Shown here piece by piece: positions 36,881 to 45,761 of a stretch of DNA of 64,000 nucleotides (position 1 is its first letter; every line of letters starts with the position of its first letter). The position numbers and the translations under genes are program-made. The stretch is taken from the NCBI RefSeq assembly GCF_009617755.1, contig NZ_BGZH01000001.1, forward strand, positions 62,001 to 126,000, given 5' to 3'. Below the pieces are notes generated by a model. The model ran no database searches, was not told where the DNA came from, and was given only the letters and a program-made list of their open reading frames with translations. The DNA comes from Marinobacter salsuginis. GTDB taxonomy: Bacteria; Pseudomonadota; Gammaproteobacteria; Pseudomonadales; Oleiphilaceae.

Positions 36881-37379
36881 CGTTATTTCTCCGGACGGCA
36901 GCATCCGTCAGGACAACTGGGTTGTGGTTCCCCGCCCGGCTGAGGGTGAATCACTGGACATCCCGGCTGACCAGCCGGCATTGATCCCGGCGGATCTGTG
37001 GCTGGCCGGTTACGAGCATTTCACCGGCAGACAGGATATCGGCGTGTGGTTTGACAGCCACGACGAGCCGGAGATCCTGAATGGCCACGTCAATGAGCTG
37101 CCGGTGATTGCGGTGAACTTCCCGAAGTTCAGTGATGGCCGGGGTTACAGCATTGGCCGTTTGCTGCGGGAACGCTTTGGCTACGTGAACGAATTGCGTG
37201 CCATCGGCGACGTGCTATTGGATCAGCTGCAGTTCATGAAGCGCTGCGGTTTTGACGCCTATGTGCTTCGAGCTGACAAGGACATCAACAAAGCCGCACG
37301 GTGCCTGAACTTCTTCAGCCAGGGTTATCAGGCCGCCACCGACACCGACATGCCTCTCTTCCGCCGTCGGGCCTCCTGA
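36873..37379 (+). CDS. DUF934 family protein, sulfite-reductase associated
   Basis: A 168-residue cytoplasmic protein of the DUF934 family, which is nearly always coupled to this type of cysI. Conserved stretches are NFPKFSDGRGYSIGRLLRERFGY (in the middle, two parts) and LRAIGDVLLDQL, with a C-terminal FDAYVLRADKD. It may assist electron delivery or assembly of the reductase; the role is unproven. Start is ATG 36873, overlapping the cysI stop by 8 bases, which couples the two. The open frame upstream to 36783 lies inside cysI and is not used. Confidence 0.88.
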   Translation: MPNVISPDGSIRQDNWVVVPRPAEGESLDIPADQPALIPADLWLAGYEHFTGRQDIGVWFDSHDEPEILNGHVNELPVIAVNFPKFSDGRGYSIGRLLRERFGYVNELRAIGDVLLDQLQFMKRCGFDAYVLRADKDINKAARCLNFFSQGYQAATDTDMPLFRRRAS

Positions 37380-37394
37380 TTTAGATCGGAAGAA

Positions 37395-37422
37395 TGAAGA
37401 GAGGGGTTCACCCCTCTCTTCA
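37395..37422. terminator. bidirectional terminator-like hairpin
   Basis: TGAAGAGAGGGGT and ACCCCTCTCTTCA are a perfect 13-bp inverted repeat around a two-base centre, between the convergent DUF934 and acuI-like genes. No T run follows in either direction. Confidence 0.6.
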
Positions 37423-37429
37423 CTCCCAA

Positions 37430-38428
37430 TTACTTGGCGTGATCCAGAACAATCTTCCCGGACGACTCACCTTTTAGAAACGCCTTCAATGCGCCATCCA
37501 GATCCTTCCGGCCAATATCTCTGGCTGAAGCTTCCGTTTTAGGACACGCCCACTCCCCTGCGAATTTCTTCCAAACGGCTTCTTTCTCCGCCAGCGGAAT
37601 CTCTACCGAATCCACACCCAGCAGATTCACGCCACGCAGGATAAACGGAAGTACCGTGGTCTGAAGACCGGGTCCCGCGACAAGGCCACAGCAGGATACG
37701 GAGCCGCCAGGCTGAATCTGTTTGAGCAGTTCGGCCAGCGGGCCGCCACCGACCGTATCCACCGCGTTGGCAAACGCAGGTTTGACCAGAGGTTTCTTTT
37801 CTTCTGCCAGGGTCTCACGACCCACCACTTCGCTGGCACCCAGGGCCTTGAGATCATCCGCGTGCTCGGCCTTACCACTGATGGCGACGACCTCGAACCC
37901 GAGTTTGGAAAGCAGCTCAACGGCAACGGTGCCAACGGCACCGGAGGCACCTGAAACGGCAACCTTACCCTGCTCCGGTTTGGCACCCATGGTCAGAAGC
38001 TTCTGGACACAGAGGCCTGCGGTGAGACCGGCGGTGCCATAGATCATGGCGGTGCGGGCGTTCCAACCGGCAGGCATGGGGACGCACCAGGCGGCAGGAA
38101 CGCGGATGTATTCGCCAAAGCCACCGTCGGTGTTCATGCCCAGGTCATAGCCCGTTACGATAACGGGACTGCCGTTAGACGGCGTTCCCGTAGCTGACTC
38201 AACGACCTCACCGGCGGCGTCGATACCCGGGGTGTGAGGGAAAGAACGGGTGACTCCCTTGTTGCCGGACGCGGACAGCGCATCCTTGTAGTTGAGCGAG
38301 GAGTGGCTGACCCGGATCAGGACCTCGCCATCGGGCAGATCACCGGTGCTCAGGGTTTTCTCGGCGCCGACATACTCTCCGTTCTGCTCTTCGACACGCC
38401 AGGCTTTGAATTCGGTATTGGTTGTCAT
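37430..38428 (-). CDS. acuI: acrylyl-CoA reductase (AcuI/YhdH family)
   Basis: A zinc-free medium-chain dehydrogenase/reductase that reduces acryloyl-CoA to propanoyl-CoA with NADPH; in marine bacteria it also detoxifies acrylate from dimethylsulfoniopropionate. The 332-residue protein begins with the GroES-like domain (LIRVSHSSLNYKDALSASG) and has the nucleotide-binding motif VSGASGAVGTVAVELLSKLG at about residues 152-171. The family also contains YhdH, annotated as quinone oxidoreductase. No other DMSP-cleavage gene is in the window, so the physiological substrate is uncertain. Confidence 0.85.
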   Translation of the reverse strand: MTTNTEFKAWRVEEQNGEYVGAEKTLSTGDLPDGEVLIRVSHSSLNYKDALSASGNKGVTRSFPHTPGIDAAGEVVESATGTPSNGSPVIVTGYDLGMNTDGGFGEYIRVPAAWCVPMPAGWNARTAMIYGTAGLTAGLCVQKLLTMGAKPEQGKVAVSGASGAVGTVAVELLSKLGFEVVAISGKAEHADDLKALGASEVVGRETLAEEKKPLVKPAFANAVDTVGGGPLAELLKQIQPGGSVSCCGLVAGPGLQTTVLPFILRGVNLLGVDSVEIPLAEKEAVWKKFAGEWACPKTEASARDIGRKDLDGALKAFLKGESSGKIVLDHAK

Positions 38429-38451
38429 CGTTGTTCCCCGTTTTCAGTGGT

Positions 38452-39513
38452 CTACTGGAACTTCTGGTTGCGGAAGGCGCCCAGTACTTTCCAGATCGTG
38501 TGTTCAAGCGCCGCACTGGTTGCCAATCCGAGCTTTTCCGGAAGGCTCCGTTTGCGCTGGTATGCCACTGAGACTACGTCTGCGCGGTCGCAGGCTTCAA
38601 TGAGATATTCGTCGGAGGTTTTGATCTCATCGATCAGCTTTACCTCCAGGGCCCGCTTGCCAAACCAGATATCGCCATTGGCAACTGCAGCGATATCCAG
38701 GTCAGGCCGTCGTTCGCTGACATATTCCTTGAACAGACCGTGGGTGTCTTCAAGGTCTTCCAGGAATTTCTGACGGCCTTTATCGGTGTTTTCACCGAAA
38801 ATGGTCATGGTTCGCTTGTGCTCGCCGGCAGTCAGCACTTCGAAGTCCACATCGTTTTTCTTCAGGAAACGGTGGAAGTTCGGGAGCTGGGCAACCACGC
38901 CAATGGAGCCAAGTATGGCAAACGGGGATGCCACAATCCGGTCGGCCACACAGGCCATCATGTAGCCACCGCTGGCCGCGACCTTGTCAACGCAGGCGGT
39001 GAGGCGTACGCCCTTGCTTCGAATGCGATCCAGCTGGGCGGCAGCCAGACCATACGAATGAACCAGTCCGCCACCGCTTTCCAGGCGGATAACAACTTCG
39101 TCCTTTTCCGGATCGGCGATGCTCAGTACGGCGGTAATGGCGCGGCGAAGCGGATCGGTGTCGCTTGCCTTGATATCGCCATCGAAATCGAGAACGTAAA
39201 CTCGGCCGCGACTGTCCTCATGCTCGTCGCTATCTTTCTTGGCCTTGGCCGCCTTTTTTTCGGCCTTCTGTTCTTTCTTCCGGGCCTTCTGGAAGAGCTT
39301 GCGTTGTTGATCCGACATCAGCCGGGATTGAATCGTTTCACGCAGTTTCTCGTATTTCTCATTGAGCTTCCGGATCTTGAGCTCTCCCTCGCCCTCATGA
39401 TCACCCCGATCCTTTTGGGCGGCGGACATGACGACAGAGATCACCACCAGAGCCGCCACCACGAAGGTAACGATCTTGGCCAAAAACAAACCGTATTCTG
39501 TCAGGAACTCCAA
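38452..39513 (-). CDS. sohB: inner-membrane serine protease SohB
   Basis: A peptidase S49 family protease of 353 residues. The N-terminal helix (about 10-31) anchors it, followed by a charged lysine/glutamate-rich linker and the S49 domain. The nucleophile serine is in KVAASGGYMMACVADRI at about residue 183, and the general-base lysine is expected about 50 residues later (LTAGEHKRTMT). The family degrades membrane-associated or periplasmic peptides. It lies 23 bases upstream of the acuI-like gene on the same strand, so they may share a transcript. Confidence 0.9.
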   Translation of the reverse strand: MEFLTEYGLFLAKIVTFVVAALVVISVVMSAAQKDRGDHEGEGELKIRKLNEKYEKLRETIQSRLMSDQQRKLFQKARKKEQKAEKKAAKAKKDSDEHEDSRGRVYVLDFDGDIKASDTDPLRRAITAVLSIADPEKDEVVIRLESGGGLVHSYGLAAAQLDRIRSKGVRLTACVDKVAASGGYMMACVADRIVASPFAILGSIGVVAQLPNFHRFLKKNDVDFEVLTAGEHKRTMTIFGENTDKGRQKFLEDLEDTHGLFKEYVSERRPDLDIAAVANGDIWFGKRALEVKLIDEIKTSDEYLIEACDRADVVSVAYQRKRSLPEKLGLATSAALEHTIWKVLGAFRNQKFQ

Positions 39514-39611
39514 AGTGCTTCTCCAACTGAATGTACAAAGGCAAGAGTGTAACTTACCGAATTTATGGTGATAAGGAGAGCAAAAAAATTAAAACAAGCG
39601 TTCGATCGATC

Positions 39612-39640
39612 TTGACAGACCGGACCACTAACCATAAAGT
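39612..39640 (+). promoter_or_regulatory. sigma-70 promoter of the SCP2 gene
   Basis: A consensus TTGACA (39612-39617) and TAAAGT (39635-39640) are separated by the ideal 17 bases. Transcription would begin near 39647, giving a leader of about 100 bases. The rest of the 39514-39744 gap shows no gene. Confidence 0.55.
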
Positions 39641-39744
39641 CGGATTGCGAGGTCGGCTCTACCCGGGCAACCGATCAGGCTCGTGCAGCCAGGGACATCA
39701 AGCCGTCGTGATCATGACTAGACAACCATCAAAAGGGTAAAACA

Positions 39745-40059
39745 ATGTCTGTAGCTCAGGTATTTGAACAACTCGAACAGAATTTCAACGCAGACGCAGC
39801 TCAAGGCCTGGACCTGGTATTCCAGTTCGACATCGAAGACGACAAAACCTATCACCTGGTCATCAATGACGGCACCTGCAAGATGCACGAAGGCGCCCAT
39901 GACGACCCTTCCGTCACCCTGATCATGAATTCCGAAACCCTGCACGGCATCGTTTCCGGCGAGACCGACGGCATGCAGGCATTCATGGCAGGCCAGCTGC
40001 GCGCCGAAGGCGACATGATGCTGGCAACCAAGCTGGGCGAACTGTTCAAGATGGGCTGA
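39745..40059 (+). CDS. SCP2 sterol-carrier domain protein
   Basis: A 104-residue stand-alone SCP2 domain, which forms a hydrophobic cavity that binds fatty acyl-CoAs, isoprenoids or sterol-like lipids. The typical end GETDGMQAFMAGQLRAEGDMMLATKLGELF (about residues 72-101, two helices) is conserved, and the first half contains strands FQFDIEDDKTYHLVIND. It has its own promoter and terminator and is a single-gene unit. In this fatty-acid-rich background a lipid-carrier role is likely, but the ligand is not known. Confidence 0.9.
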   Translation: MSVAQVFEQLEQNFNADAAQGLDLVFQFDIEDDKTYHLVINDGTCKMHEGAHDDPSVTLIMNSETLHGIVSGETDGMQAFMAGQLRAEGDMMLATKLGELFKMG

Positions 40060-40078
40060 TTGTCCCCGGCAAGTGTTG

Positions 40079-40111
40079 TAAAAAAACCTGCGTTTCGACG
40101 CAGGTTTTTTT
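40079..40111 (+). terminator. rho-independent terminator after the SCP2 gene
   Basis: CCTGCG (40087-40092) and CGCAGG (40099-40104) form a stem with a TTTCGA loop, extended by six A and seven T, so it can work in both directions and may also serve the convergent gene at 40125. Confidence 0.88.
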
Positions 40112-40124
40112 GTACCCCGGGATT

Positions 40125-40772
40125 CTACTGGTTCCAGAACTGGACGGCTGCCCTCGCCTGATCGTTCACCGGAACGGCCACCAGTCCCGAGGCGGAAAGT
40201 TTAACCTCGAAAACAGCCTCATCCCGCATTGGCATGAAAGTCATGCTGCCGTCCACCGCCTCCAGAAACGGCAAGTTGTACTGCTGATCCCACTGCCATA
40301 GATCCGGCCAGATGTCCTCGGAAAGCCCTACGGCTGTTCTTGGCGCAGACCGCTCCTGCTCAAGAGACGTGTAACGCCCGCTCAATCGTTCCAGCCGATA
40401 GCCGGGAGCAATATCCAGCCATCGGAACGGGCCGGTAAACCGAATAATCCTGGCATCGATCTGCCACTGGTCGCCCTGAAGTGTCCGTATGGCGGCTATG
40501 TCATTCTGGCCCTGGAGAGAAACCTCCCAGATTTGCTCGGCCTGTCGTTGGGTAGAAATGGTTGCCACGGTCTGCATGCCGACCAGCGATTGGTAGCTGG
40601 TGAGGTTTACCGCAATAACAAGGACGTAAAGCCCGGCAAGGATAACGTTGAATACCACCGTACCCTTCAGCCAGGTCAACAGCCATCCGGGGTGTCTGAA
40701 AAACAGCAGGCCCGCGATAACCATCACCGCGCCTGCAGCGGCAAGGACAATGGTCGCGAGCGTATAGGACAT
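40125..40772 (-). CDS. membrane protein of unknown function downstream of the ChpA-like gene
   Basis: A 215-residue protein with two N-terminal membrane helices (about residues 5-26 and 35-56) and a C-terminal soluble domain of about 155 residues, probably periplasmic, with a beta-rich pattern (QWQIDARIIRFTGPFRW). It is not recognised. It starts 4 bases after the stop of the ChpA-like gene, so they are likely co-transcribed. Some databases may label such proteins as transporters, but nothing here supports transport. Confidence 0.7.
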   Translation of the reverse strand: MSYTLATIVLAAAGAVMVIAGLLFFRHPGWLLTWLKGTVVFNVILAGLYVLVIAVNLTSYQSLVGMQTVATISTQRQAEQIWEVSLQGQNDIAAIRTLQGDQWQIDARIIRFTGPFRWLDIAPGYRLERLSGRYTSLEQERSAPRTAVGLSEDIWPDLWQWDQQYNLPFLEAVDGSMTFMPMRDEAVFEVKLSASGLVAVPVNDQARAAVQFWNQ

Positions 40773-40776
40773 GGAA

Positions 40777-42483
40777 CTACAAACCTACATCGTCCAGCGA
40801 CGATTCTGCCAACTTCAACAGGTCAACATTACGGTCCTCACTCTTGCCGATGTTCTCGATGTAGTACTCGAGTGACGTCAGCGCGTCGGCAAGGGCTTCA
40901 AGCACCTGAGCTGCGGGGGCTTCCTTGGCATCCAGCAAACGCTCCTGGATAGAGGCTGCCACACGCTCAAGAACGCCTGCCGCCCCGGGGTCGTTAACCA
41001 TCTGCAGGCCGCCCCAGATACTGTGCAGGGTTGCCGGCAGATTCGCCAGATGGAGTTTGTCGTAGTCGGATTCGATAAAGGCAGTAATCGCTCGTTTGGC
41101 CAGGGTCAGAGCACCACGGGCTTCATCGGCAACCACATACAGCGCTTCCCGAAGGTACACAGACTCTTCACGCTTGCGCCCACCACTGGCCAGGGCATCG
41201 GTTTCCGACGTGATACCCCGGGTGACAATCTGCATTACCGCATCTTCAATGCCCAGAACGGAATCCGCCAGCCGGTAAAGCTCATCATCACCAGGCAGCC
41301 GGGACTCTTCTTCCCAGCTCCGGAGTTTGCCCGCCTCTTCCCGTGAAACGCTCGCCAGCTTGTTCAGGTCGAGCATAACCAGGGTGTTTGCCAGACGCTC
41401 TAGGGCATCAGCAATGGAAGACAACTCGGCCAGATCCGGCTCTATGCCACGCTCGATGATGTCCAGCTTGTCTTTTAACTGGTTCAATTCATCCTGCAGC
41501 GCTTCTGACAGGGACTTGAGAACGTCGCTGCCGGGGCCATATAACCTGCGGGCGTGGGCCTCGAGCATGGAGTCGGGAAAATCGGCTGGCGCGAGATGAT
41601 AGGCGGACAGCACCTGGGTGACTTCAGGGTTGGCAGAGCCACTGCGATACAACAGATAGACCAGGTCGCGGATCAGGGAATCCGGGGCGTCTTTGCCGGT
41701 GGCGACTTTGCCAACGTAAACCACTTCCCGGGCGTATTTTTCGATCCGCATGAACATGCGCTTGCGGGCCTTGGTGAACACCATCGCCCGATCAAGCATG
41801 GTGTCCGCAACTATCCCGACAAGACACCACATCTGCCCCATGGGCGCTCCCTGGCACAGGCGTGCAAAACCACGAGACGCTCGCCCGATCAGCTTTTTAT
41901 TCACCACGTCGTTTCGATCGCGCAGAATGCCCAGAAGCGCAACCTGGAAAGTCAGCCGCATGCGGCGGGCCATAATTTCGTAATCGGCCTCATTGCCGTC
42001 AAAGGCCTGCAGCGTCATGCCGGCACAGAAATCCGGGCGCTCCTTGACATCGACATCAAAAAAACAGGATTCGGGATAAGGTTTCTCCCGCCGGGCTTCC
42101 CGGAGATCATTGATAACAGGAAGAAGCAGTTCGGGATGATCTTCCCTTTGCTGGTGGTAATACTCTACATAGCGGCGGAGAATAAATAGCGCGCTGTTCA
42201 GTGTGGTCAGGAGGATGTTTTTGTCGTCGTTGGCACCAACGGGTACGTCGTTGGCCATGGTGACCGCTTCCTGGCACAGCAAAGTGCCGCCCCGAAGCTC
42301 CACCAGGATAAAAATGCCCCGCAACTGATTGATGAAATCAACACAGTTCTGGAGATCCTCACCCCTTTCGCGGTTTTCCTGAAAGCGTTCAAGGCTGGAT
42401 TCTGCCTGCTTGATGGTCTGTTCGATTTCACTTTTGACCAGATCAAACGACTGCGATTTCGTCGCGAGAGACGACTGAACCAT
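40777..42483 (-). CDS. orphan protein resembling the N-terminal part of ChpA
   Basis: A 568-residue helical protein. Its first 160 residues (EIEQTIKQAESSLERFQEN, then a collinear LPVINDLREARREKP) resemble the N-terminus of the Pseudomonas chemosensory kinase ChpA as I recall it. It contains two to three further Hpt-like helical repeats, but I see no phosphorylatable XHXXKG motif and no kinase or receiver domain. It may act as a docking or regulatory partner in the Pil-Chp twitching/cAMP system, or be a remnant. dnaQ is upstream on the same strand, across a 218-base gap. Confidence 0.7.
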   Translation of the reverse strand: MVQSSLATKSQSFDLVKSEIEQTIKQAESSLERFQENRERGEDLQNCVDFINQLRGIFILVELRGGTLLCQEAVTMANDVPVGANDDKNILLTTLNSALFILRRYVEYYHQQREDHPELLLPVINDLREARREKPYPESCFFDVDVKERPDFCAGMTLQAFDGNEADYEIMARRMRLTFQVALLGILRDRNDVVNKKLIGRASRGFARLCQGAPMGQMWCLVGIVADTMLDRAMVFTKARKRMFMRIEKYAREVVYVGKVATGKDAPDSLIRDLVYLLYRSGSANPEVTQVLSAYHLAPADFPDSMLEAHARRLYGPGSDVLKSLSEALQDELNQLKDKLDIIERGIEPDLAELSSIADALERLANTLVMLDLNKLASVSREEAGKLRSWEEESRLPGDDELYRLADSVLGIEDAVMQIVTRGITSETDALASGGRKREESVYLREALYVVADEARGALTLAKRAITAFIESDYDKLHLANLPATLHSIWGGLQMVNDPGAAGVLERVAASIQERLLDAKEAPAAQVLEALADALTSLEYYIENIGKSEDRNVDLLKLAESSLDDVGL

Positions 42484-42701
42484 AAACGCTTCCCGTTAAT
42501 ATTGCGGAGACTACCGCATCCTCTTTGGTGGTCTCTGGTCCGGCTGCAGCGGACCAGGCCTTTTTGTTCTGGGCCGGTTAACCCCTTATCCGGCCAAAGA
42601 CAGTTCGCAAAAAACTGGCGAACTTATCATTACTTATAACATAAAACTCAAGTACCTCAAGAAAGGCGGAATGTAACATTTAGTACAGGCCGACCCAGTT
42701 C
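42484..42701. other. leader region between dnaQ and the ChpA-like gene
   Basis: No gene is seen. Two hairpins are notable: CTGGTCCG/CGGACCAG (42535-42542 and 42550-42557), followed on the plus strand by five T at 42561-42565, and AGTTCGC/GCGAACT (about 42601-42625) close to the dnaQ side. On the minus strand the first lies in the leader of the ChpA-like gene. Confidence 0.4.
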
Positions 42702-43412
42702 TCATTCTGCGCTCTGGAGTTTACCCCAGACGGTTTCACCGGCCTGTTTTTCGAGCAGCGACATGAACTCGTCATGGGCTTCATTTTCAGCACTTGAGGC
42801 CCGAACAACGGAAAGCGGCTTTCTGTCAGCCGGAAGCCGCCTGATTCCGCCGTTGCCGCCACCACTTTCGGAGCCGGCATCCAGTGACAGCGCGGTCTGG
42901 CCGCCGGTGAGCAGCAGGTAAACGTCGGCCAGAATTTCCGCATCCAGCAAAGCGCCGTGAAGGTCACGGTTGCTGTTGTCCACGCCATAGCGTTTACAGA
43001 GCGCATCCAGATTGTTCTTCTGCCCGGGGTGGCGTGCCCTTGCGATAGCGAGCGAATCGACAATCGAACAGTGATCAGCGGTCTTACGCACCGGCTTCAC
43101 CCGGGCGAATTCCGAATCCATGAAGCCAACGTCGAAGGCGGCGTTATGGATAACCAGCTCCGCTCCCTTGATGAACTCGAAGAATTCGTCGGCAATCTCG
43201 GCAAATCGGGGTTTATCGGCCAGGAACTCATTGGTAATGCCGTGGACCGTGATGGCCTCGGCCTCAACCTCTCGGTCGGGATTGATATAAACGTGGTAGT
43301 TGCGACCGGTGAGCTGGCGCTCCATAAGTTCAACGCAGCCGATCTCAATGATTCGATGGCCTTCTGCGGGATCAATACCCGTAGTCTCTGTATCCAGTAC
43401 GATCTGTCTCAT
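42702..43412 (-). CDS. dnaQ: DNA polymerase III epsilon subunit
   Basis: The 3'-5' proofreading exonuclease of the replicative polymerase. The 236-residue protein has the ExoI motif VLDTETTGID (D7, E9), ExoII with HNAAFDVGFMDSEF at about residues 92-105, and ExoIII with DLHGALLDAEILADVYL at about 154-170. The C-terminal part with the polymerase-binding segment is present. It is on the minus strand next to rnhA (23 bases apart), the arrangement widely conserved in gammaproteobacteria. Confidence 0.96.
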   Translation of the reverse strand: MRQIVLDTETTGIDPAEGHRIIEIGCVELMERQLTGRNYHVYINPDREVEAEAITVHGITNEFLADKPRFAEIADEFFEFIKGAELVIHNAAFDVGFMDSEFARVKPVRKTADHCSIVDSLAIARARHPGQKNNLDALCKRYGVDNSNRDLHGALLDAEILADVYLLLTGGQTALSLDAGSESGGGNGGIRRLPADRKPLSVVRASSAENEAHDEFMSLLEKQAGETVWGKLQSAE

Positions 43413-43435
43413 TGCCTGTACCTGGTTATCTGCAG

Positions 43436-43879
43436 TTATGCGTTGGAAAGCTCTTCGACACCGCGATTGGCGAGTTCATCCGCCAGCTCATTGTCGGGCA
43501 CGCCGGAATGCCCCTTGACCCAGTGCCAGTTAATCTTGTGCCGGGCGACTTCGGAATCCAGCTCCCGCCAGAGATCCTCGTTCTTGACGGGTTTTTTCGC
43601 AGAGGTTTTCCAGCCATTGCGTTTCCAGCCCGCCATCCATTCAGTAATACCCTTGCGCACGTATTGTGAGTCTGTGAATAACTCCACTTCACACGGGCGC
43701 TTCAGGGCCTCGAGGCCCCGAATGGCCGCCATGAGCTCCATACGATTGTTGGTGGTTCTGGCTTCGCCGCCGTGCAGGGTTTTGCGGTTATCGCCATAGC
43801 GCAGAACCACTCCCCAGCCTCCCGGGCCCGGATTGCCCTTGCAGGCGCCATCAGTGTAAAGGGTTACCTTGCCGGCCAT
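43436..43879 (-). CDS. rnhA: ribonuclease HI
   Basis: Cleaves RNA in RNA-DNA hybrids. In this 147-residue protein all four catalytic acidic residues are at the same numbers as in E. coli: D10 ([15 protein letters not shown]), E48 ([10 protein letters not shown]), D70 (ELFTDSQYV) and D134 (ELADELA). The basic protrusion [15 protein letters not shown] at about residues 86-100 is intact. It lies between a methyltransferase gene and dnaQ on the same strand, consistent with a shared operon. Confidence 0.97.
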   Translation of the reverse strand: MAGKVTLYTDGACKGNPGPGGWGVVLRYGDNRKTLHGGEARTTNNRMELMAAIRGLEALKRPCEVELFTDSQYVRKGITEWMAGWKRNGWKTSAKKPVKNEDLWRELDSEVARHKINWHWVKGHSGVPDNELADELANRGVEELSNA

Positions 43880-43907
43880 TCAGTCTCCTGGTTCGATAAT
43901 CAATGGA

Positions 43908-44705
43908 TCACTTACGCTTGCTTAGGGACGAACCGCTCCGGCTGCAGCCCCGGGAGGCGCCAACGGTGCCAGTCCCCGGCAAGGCAATGACCTTGCTTTG
44001 TCGCCAGACAGGGCGTCTTGGCAGCCGTGCATGCACGCGTTTTTTGGCAAGGATACAGTAATAGGCGCCCACTGGCAGGAGTCGATTTCCCGACAGGCGA
44101 TCATCGATACGGGACCGTGGCTTTCGTCCGGCGCGTTGGAGAGGCGCTCGGAAGAACCTCGTGACGGACGCCTCGACATTGAAGCCCAGCAGGTGAAGCC
44201 AGTCTTCCATCCGACCGCGCAACAGGAAACGACCGCCCCATGGGCCTTCGCTACTCCTGGTGATCAGTTTCCGTGCTCCCCAGAGGCTGAGCGGATTGAA
44301 TCCAAACAAAGCCATGGTCCCTTCTCCGCGAAGCACACGCGCTGCCTCCCGAATCACCTGATGCGGATAGGGTGAAAAATCCGCAGCGTGGTGCAGCACC
44401 ACCAGATCCATGGAGTCACCTGGAAAGGCCAACTCGTCAGCATCGCAAATGGCGACTCCCTCGGGGATGTGGGGATACCATCGCGGCGTTGTCATGATCT
44501 TCTGGGAGAAATCCGTTCCCGTAGCCAGTGGCAGGCGGTGGCTGATGCTTACCTGCAATTGTCTGGCGCCAGTGAGGCGCTGAAGCTCAGCATCCACAAA
44601 CCGCCTCTGGTCTGCCAGAAGTGCCCGCCCCAGCGGGGTCTGGAACCAGCGCTCAAAGCTTTCATGTCTGGCGGAATAATCAACTGCGTCGGATTCACTC
44701 ACCAA
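43908..44705 (-). CDS. class I SAM-dependent methyltransferase
   Basis: A 265-residue protein of the class I methyltransferase fold. The middle region DLVVLHHAADFSPYPHQVIREAARVLRGEG (about residues 99-128) is the typical strand 4 to helix motif, followed by MALFGFNPLSLWGARKL. It is the homologue of the gene always found between gloB and rnhA in Pseudomonas; the substrate is unknown. The basic C-terminus is variable. Start options are TTG 44705 or GTG 44702, with GGGAG upstream on the minus strand favouring 44705. It is divergent from gloB. Confidence 0.85.
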   Translation of the reverse strand: MVSESDAVDYSARHESFERWFQTPLGRALLADQRRFVDAELQRLTGARQLQVSISHRLPLATGTDFSQKIMTTPRWYPHIPEGVAICDADELAFPGDSMDLVVLHHAADFSPYPHQVIREAARVLRGEGTMALFGFNPLSLWGARKLITRSSEGPWGGRFLLRGRMEDWLHLLGFNVEASVTRFFRAPLQRAGRKPRSRIDDRLSGNRLLPVGAYYCILAKKRVHARLPRRPVWRQSKVIALPGTGTVGASRGCSRSGSSLSKRK

Positions 44706-44798
44706 AGCGGCACTCCCGGAAGCCGGAACCTGTGGTTGGGGCCTTGTATTTAATGCTCTATCATATCAGTCACATTCGATAAGCACATGTGGGGCCCT

Positions 44799-45593
44799 AT
44801 GTTGACCATTTCTGCCATACCCGCGTTCAGTGACAACTATATCTGGTGCCTTTCGGACACCAACAGCGATAAAGCGTTGATTGTGGACCCGGGGCAGGCT
44901 CAACCGGTTCTGGACCACCTGGCCGCGAACAACCTGACACTGGACACCATCCTTGTGACCCATCACCACCCGGACCACGTTGGCGGCGTCAAAGAGCTGG
45001 TTTCCCGTTTTCCGGATTGCCGTGTCACCGGCCCCGCGGACTCCCCCTATAAAGGTAGTACCAACCTGGTTCACCCGGGCGACGAGGTGATCTGGGGGGA
45101 AATCACTTTCCAGGTGCTGGGCGTACCCGGTCATACCCTGGACCACATAGCCTATTTCACGGATGTAGAGGTTCAGGGCCGGCCAGTTCTGTTCTGCGGC
45201 GATACCCTGTTTGTCTGTGGTTGCGGTCGCCTGTTCGAGGGTTCTCCTGAGCAAATGCGCCAATCGCTCCAGACCCTGAGGGCCCTGCCGGGTAAAACCG
45301 CGGTTTATTGCGCCCACGAATATACCCTCGCCAATCTCCGTTTCGCCAGAAGCTGGCTCCCTGAAGACGAGGGACTGCGGGATTTCGAGCAGCAGTGCCA
45401 GGCCGCTCGTAATGAGGGAAGGCCCACCGTCCCCTCGGTACTGGATGACGAGAAACGGCTGAATCCATTTCTCCGCTGGGATGATCCGGCTGTCGTGGAT
45501 TCGGCCCGAGCCTATTGTGCGAGCCACGGTCTGCCGGCGGATTCCGAAAACGCCATCTTTGCGGCCATACGCCACGGCAAGGATAACTTCTGA
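44799..45593 (+). CDS. gloB: hydroxyacylglutathione hydrolase (glyoxalase II)
   Basis: Hydrolyses S-lactoylglutathione to lactate and glutathione, the second step of methylglyoxal detoxification. The 264-residue metallo-beta-lactamase-fold enzyme has the binuclear metal motif [11 protein letters not shown] at about residues 52-62, HTLDHIAYF at about 111, and [11 protein letters not shown] at about 170. Start 44799 ([16 protein letters not shown]) matches the family N-terminus better than the upstream ATG at 44787. It is the first gene on the plus strand of the block, separated from mltD by a promoter. Confidence 0.95.
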   Translation: MLTISAIPAFSDNYIWCLSDTNSDKALIVDPGQAQPVLDHLAANNLTLDTILVTHHHPDHVGGVKELVSRFPDCRVTGPADSPYKGSTNLVHPGDEVIWGEITFQVLGVPGHTLDHIAYFTDVEVQGRPVLFCGDTLFVCGCGRLFEGSPEQMRQSLQTLRALPGKTAVYCAHEYTLANLRFARSWLPEDEGLRDFEQQCQAARNEGRPTVPSVLDDEKRLNPFLRWDDPAVVDSARAYCASHGLPADSENAIFAAIRHGKDNF

Positions 45594-45646
45594 CGGCCTG
45601 CGCTACGCACTTAACAAATCCTCTCAGAGCCGTAACGAGAGGTTTC

Positions 45647-45676
45647 TTGACCCTTTAAAAAGCGGTCCCATAGAAT
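45647..45676 (+). promoter_or_regulatory. candidate sigma-70 promoter of mltD
   Basis: TTGACC (45647-45652) and TAGAAT (45671-45676, five of six matches) are 18 bases apart, about 85 bases before the mltD start. Confidence 0.5.
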
Positions 45677-45761
45677 CGTTTCAACTTTGTTACCGTAAAT
45701 TATTCAATACGCCGGGTTTTCAGTTGCTGAGTCCGGCCTCAACCTGAAACCGGATGCCTTT

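Noticed and set aside
42535..42565. Terminator-like hairpin followed by five T as evidence for a second small RNA
   Set aside because: No promoter-like elements were found at a suitable distance on the plus strand, and the hairpin lies in the leader of the minus-strand ChpA-like gene, where it may have another role.
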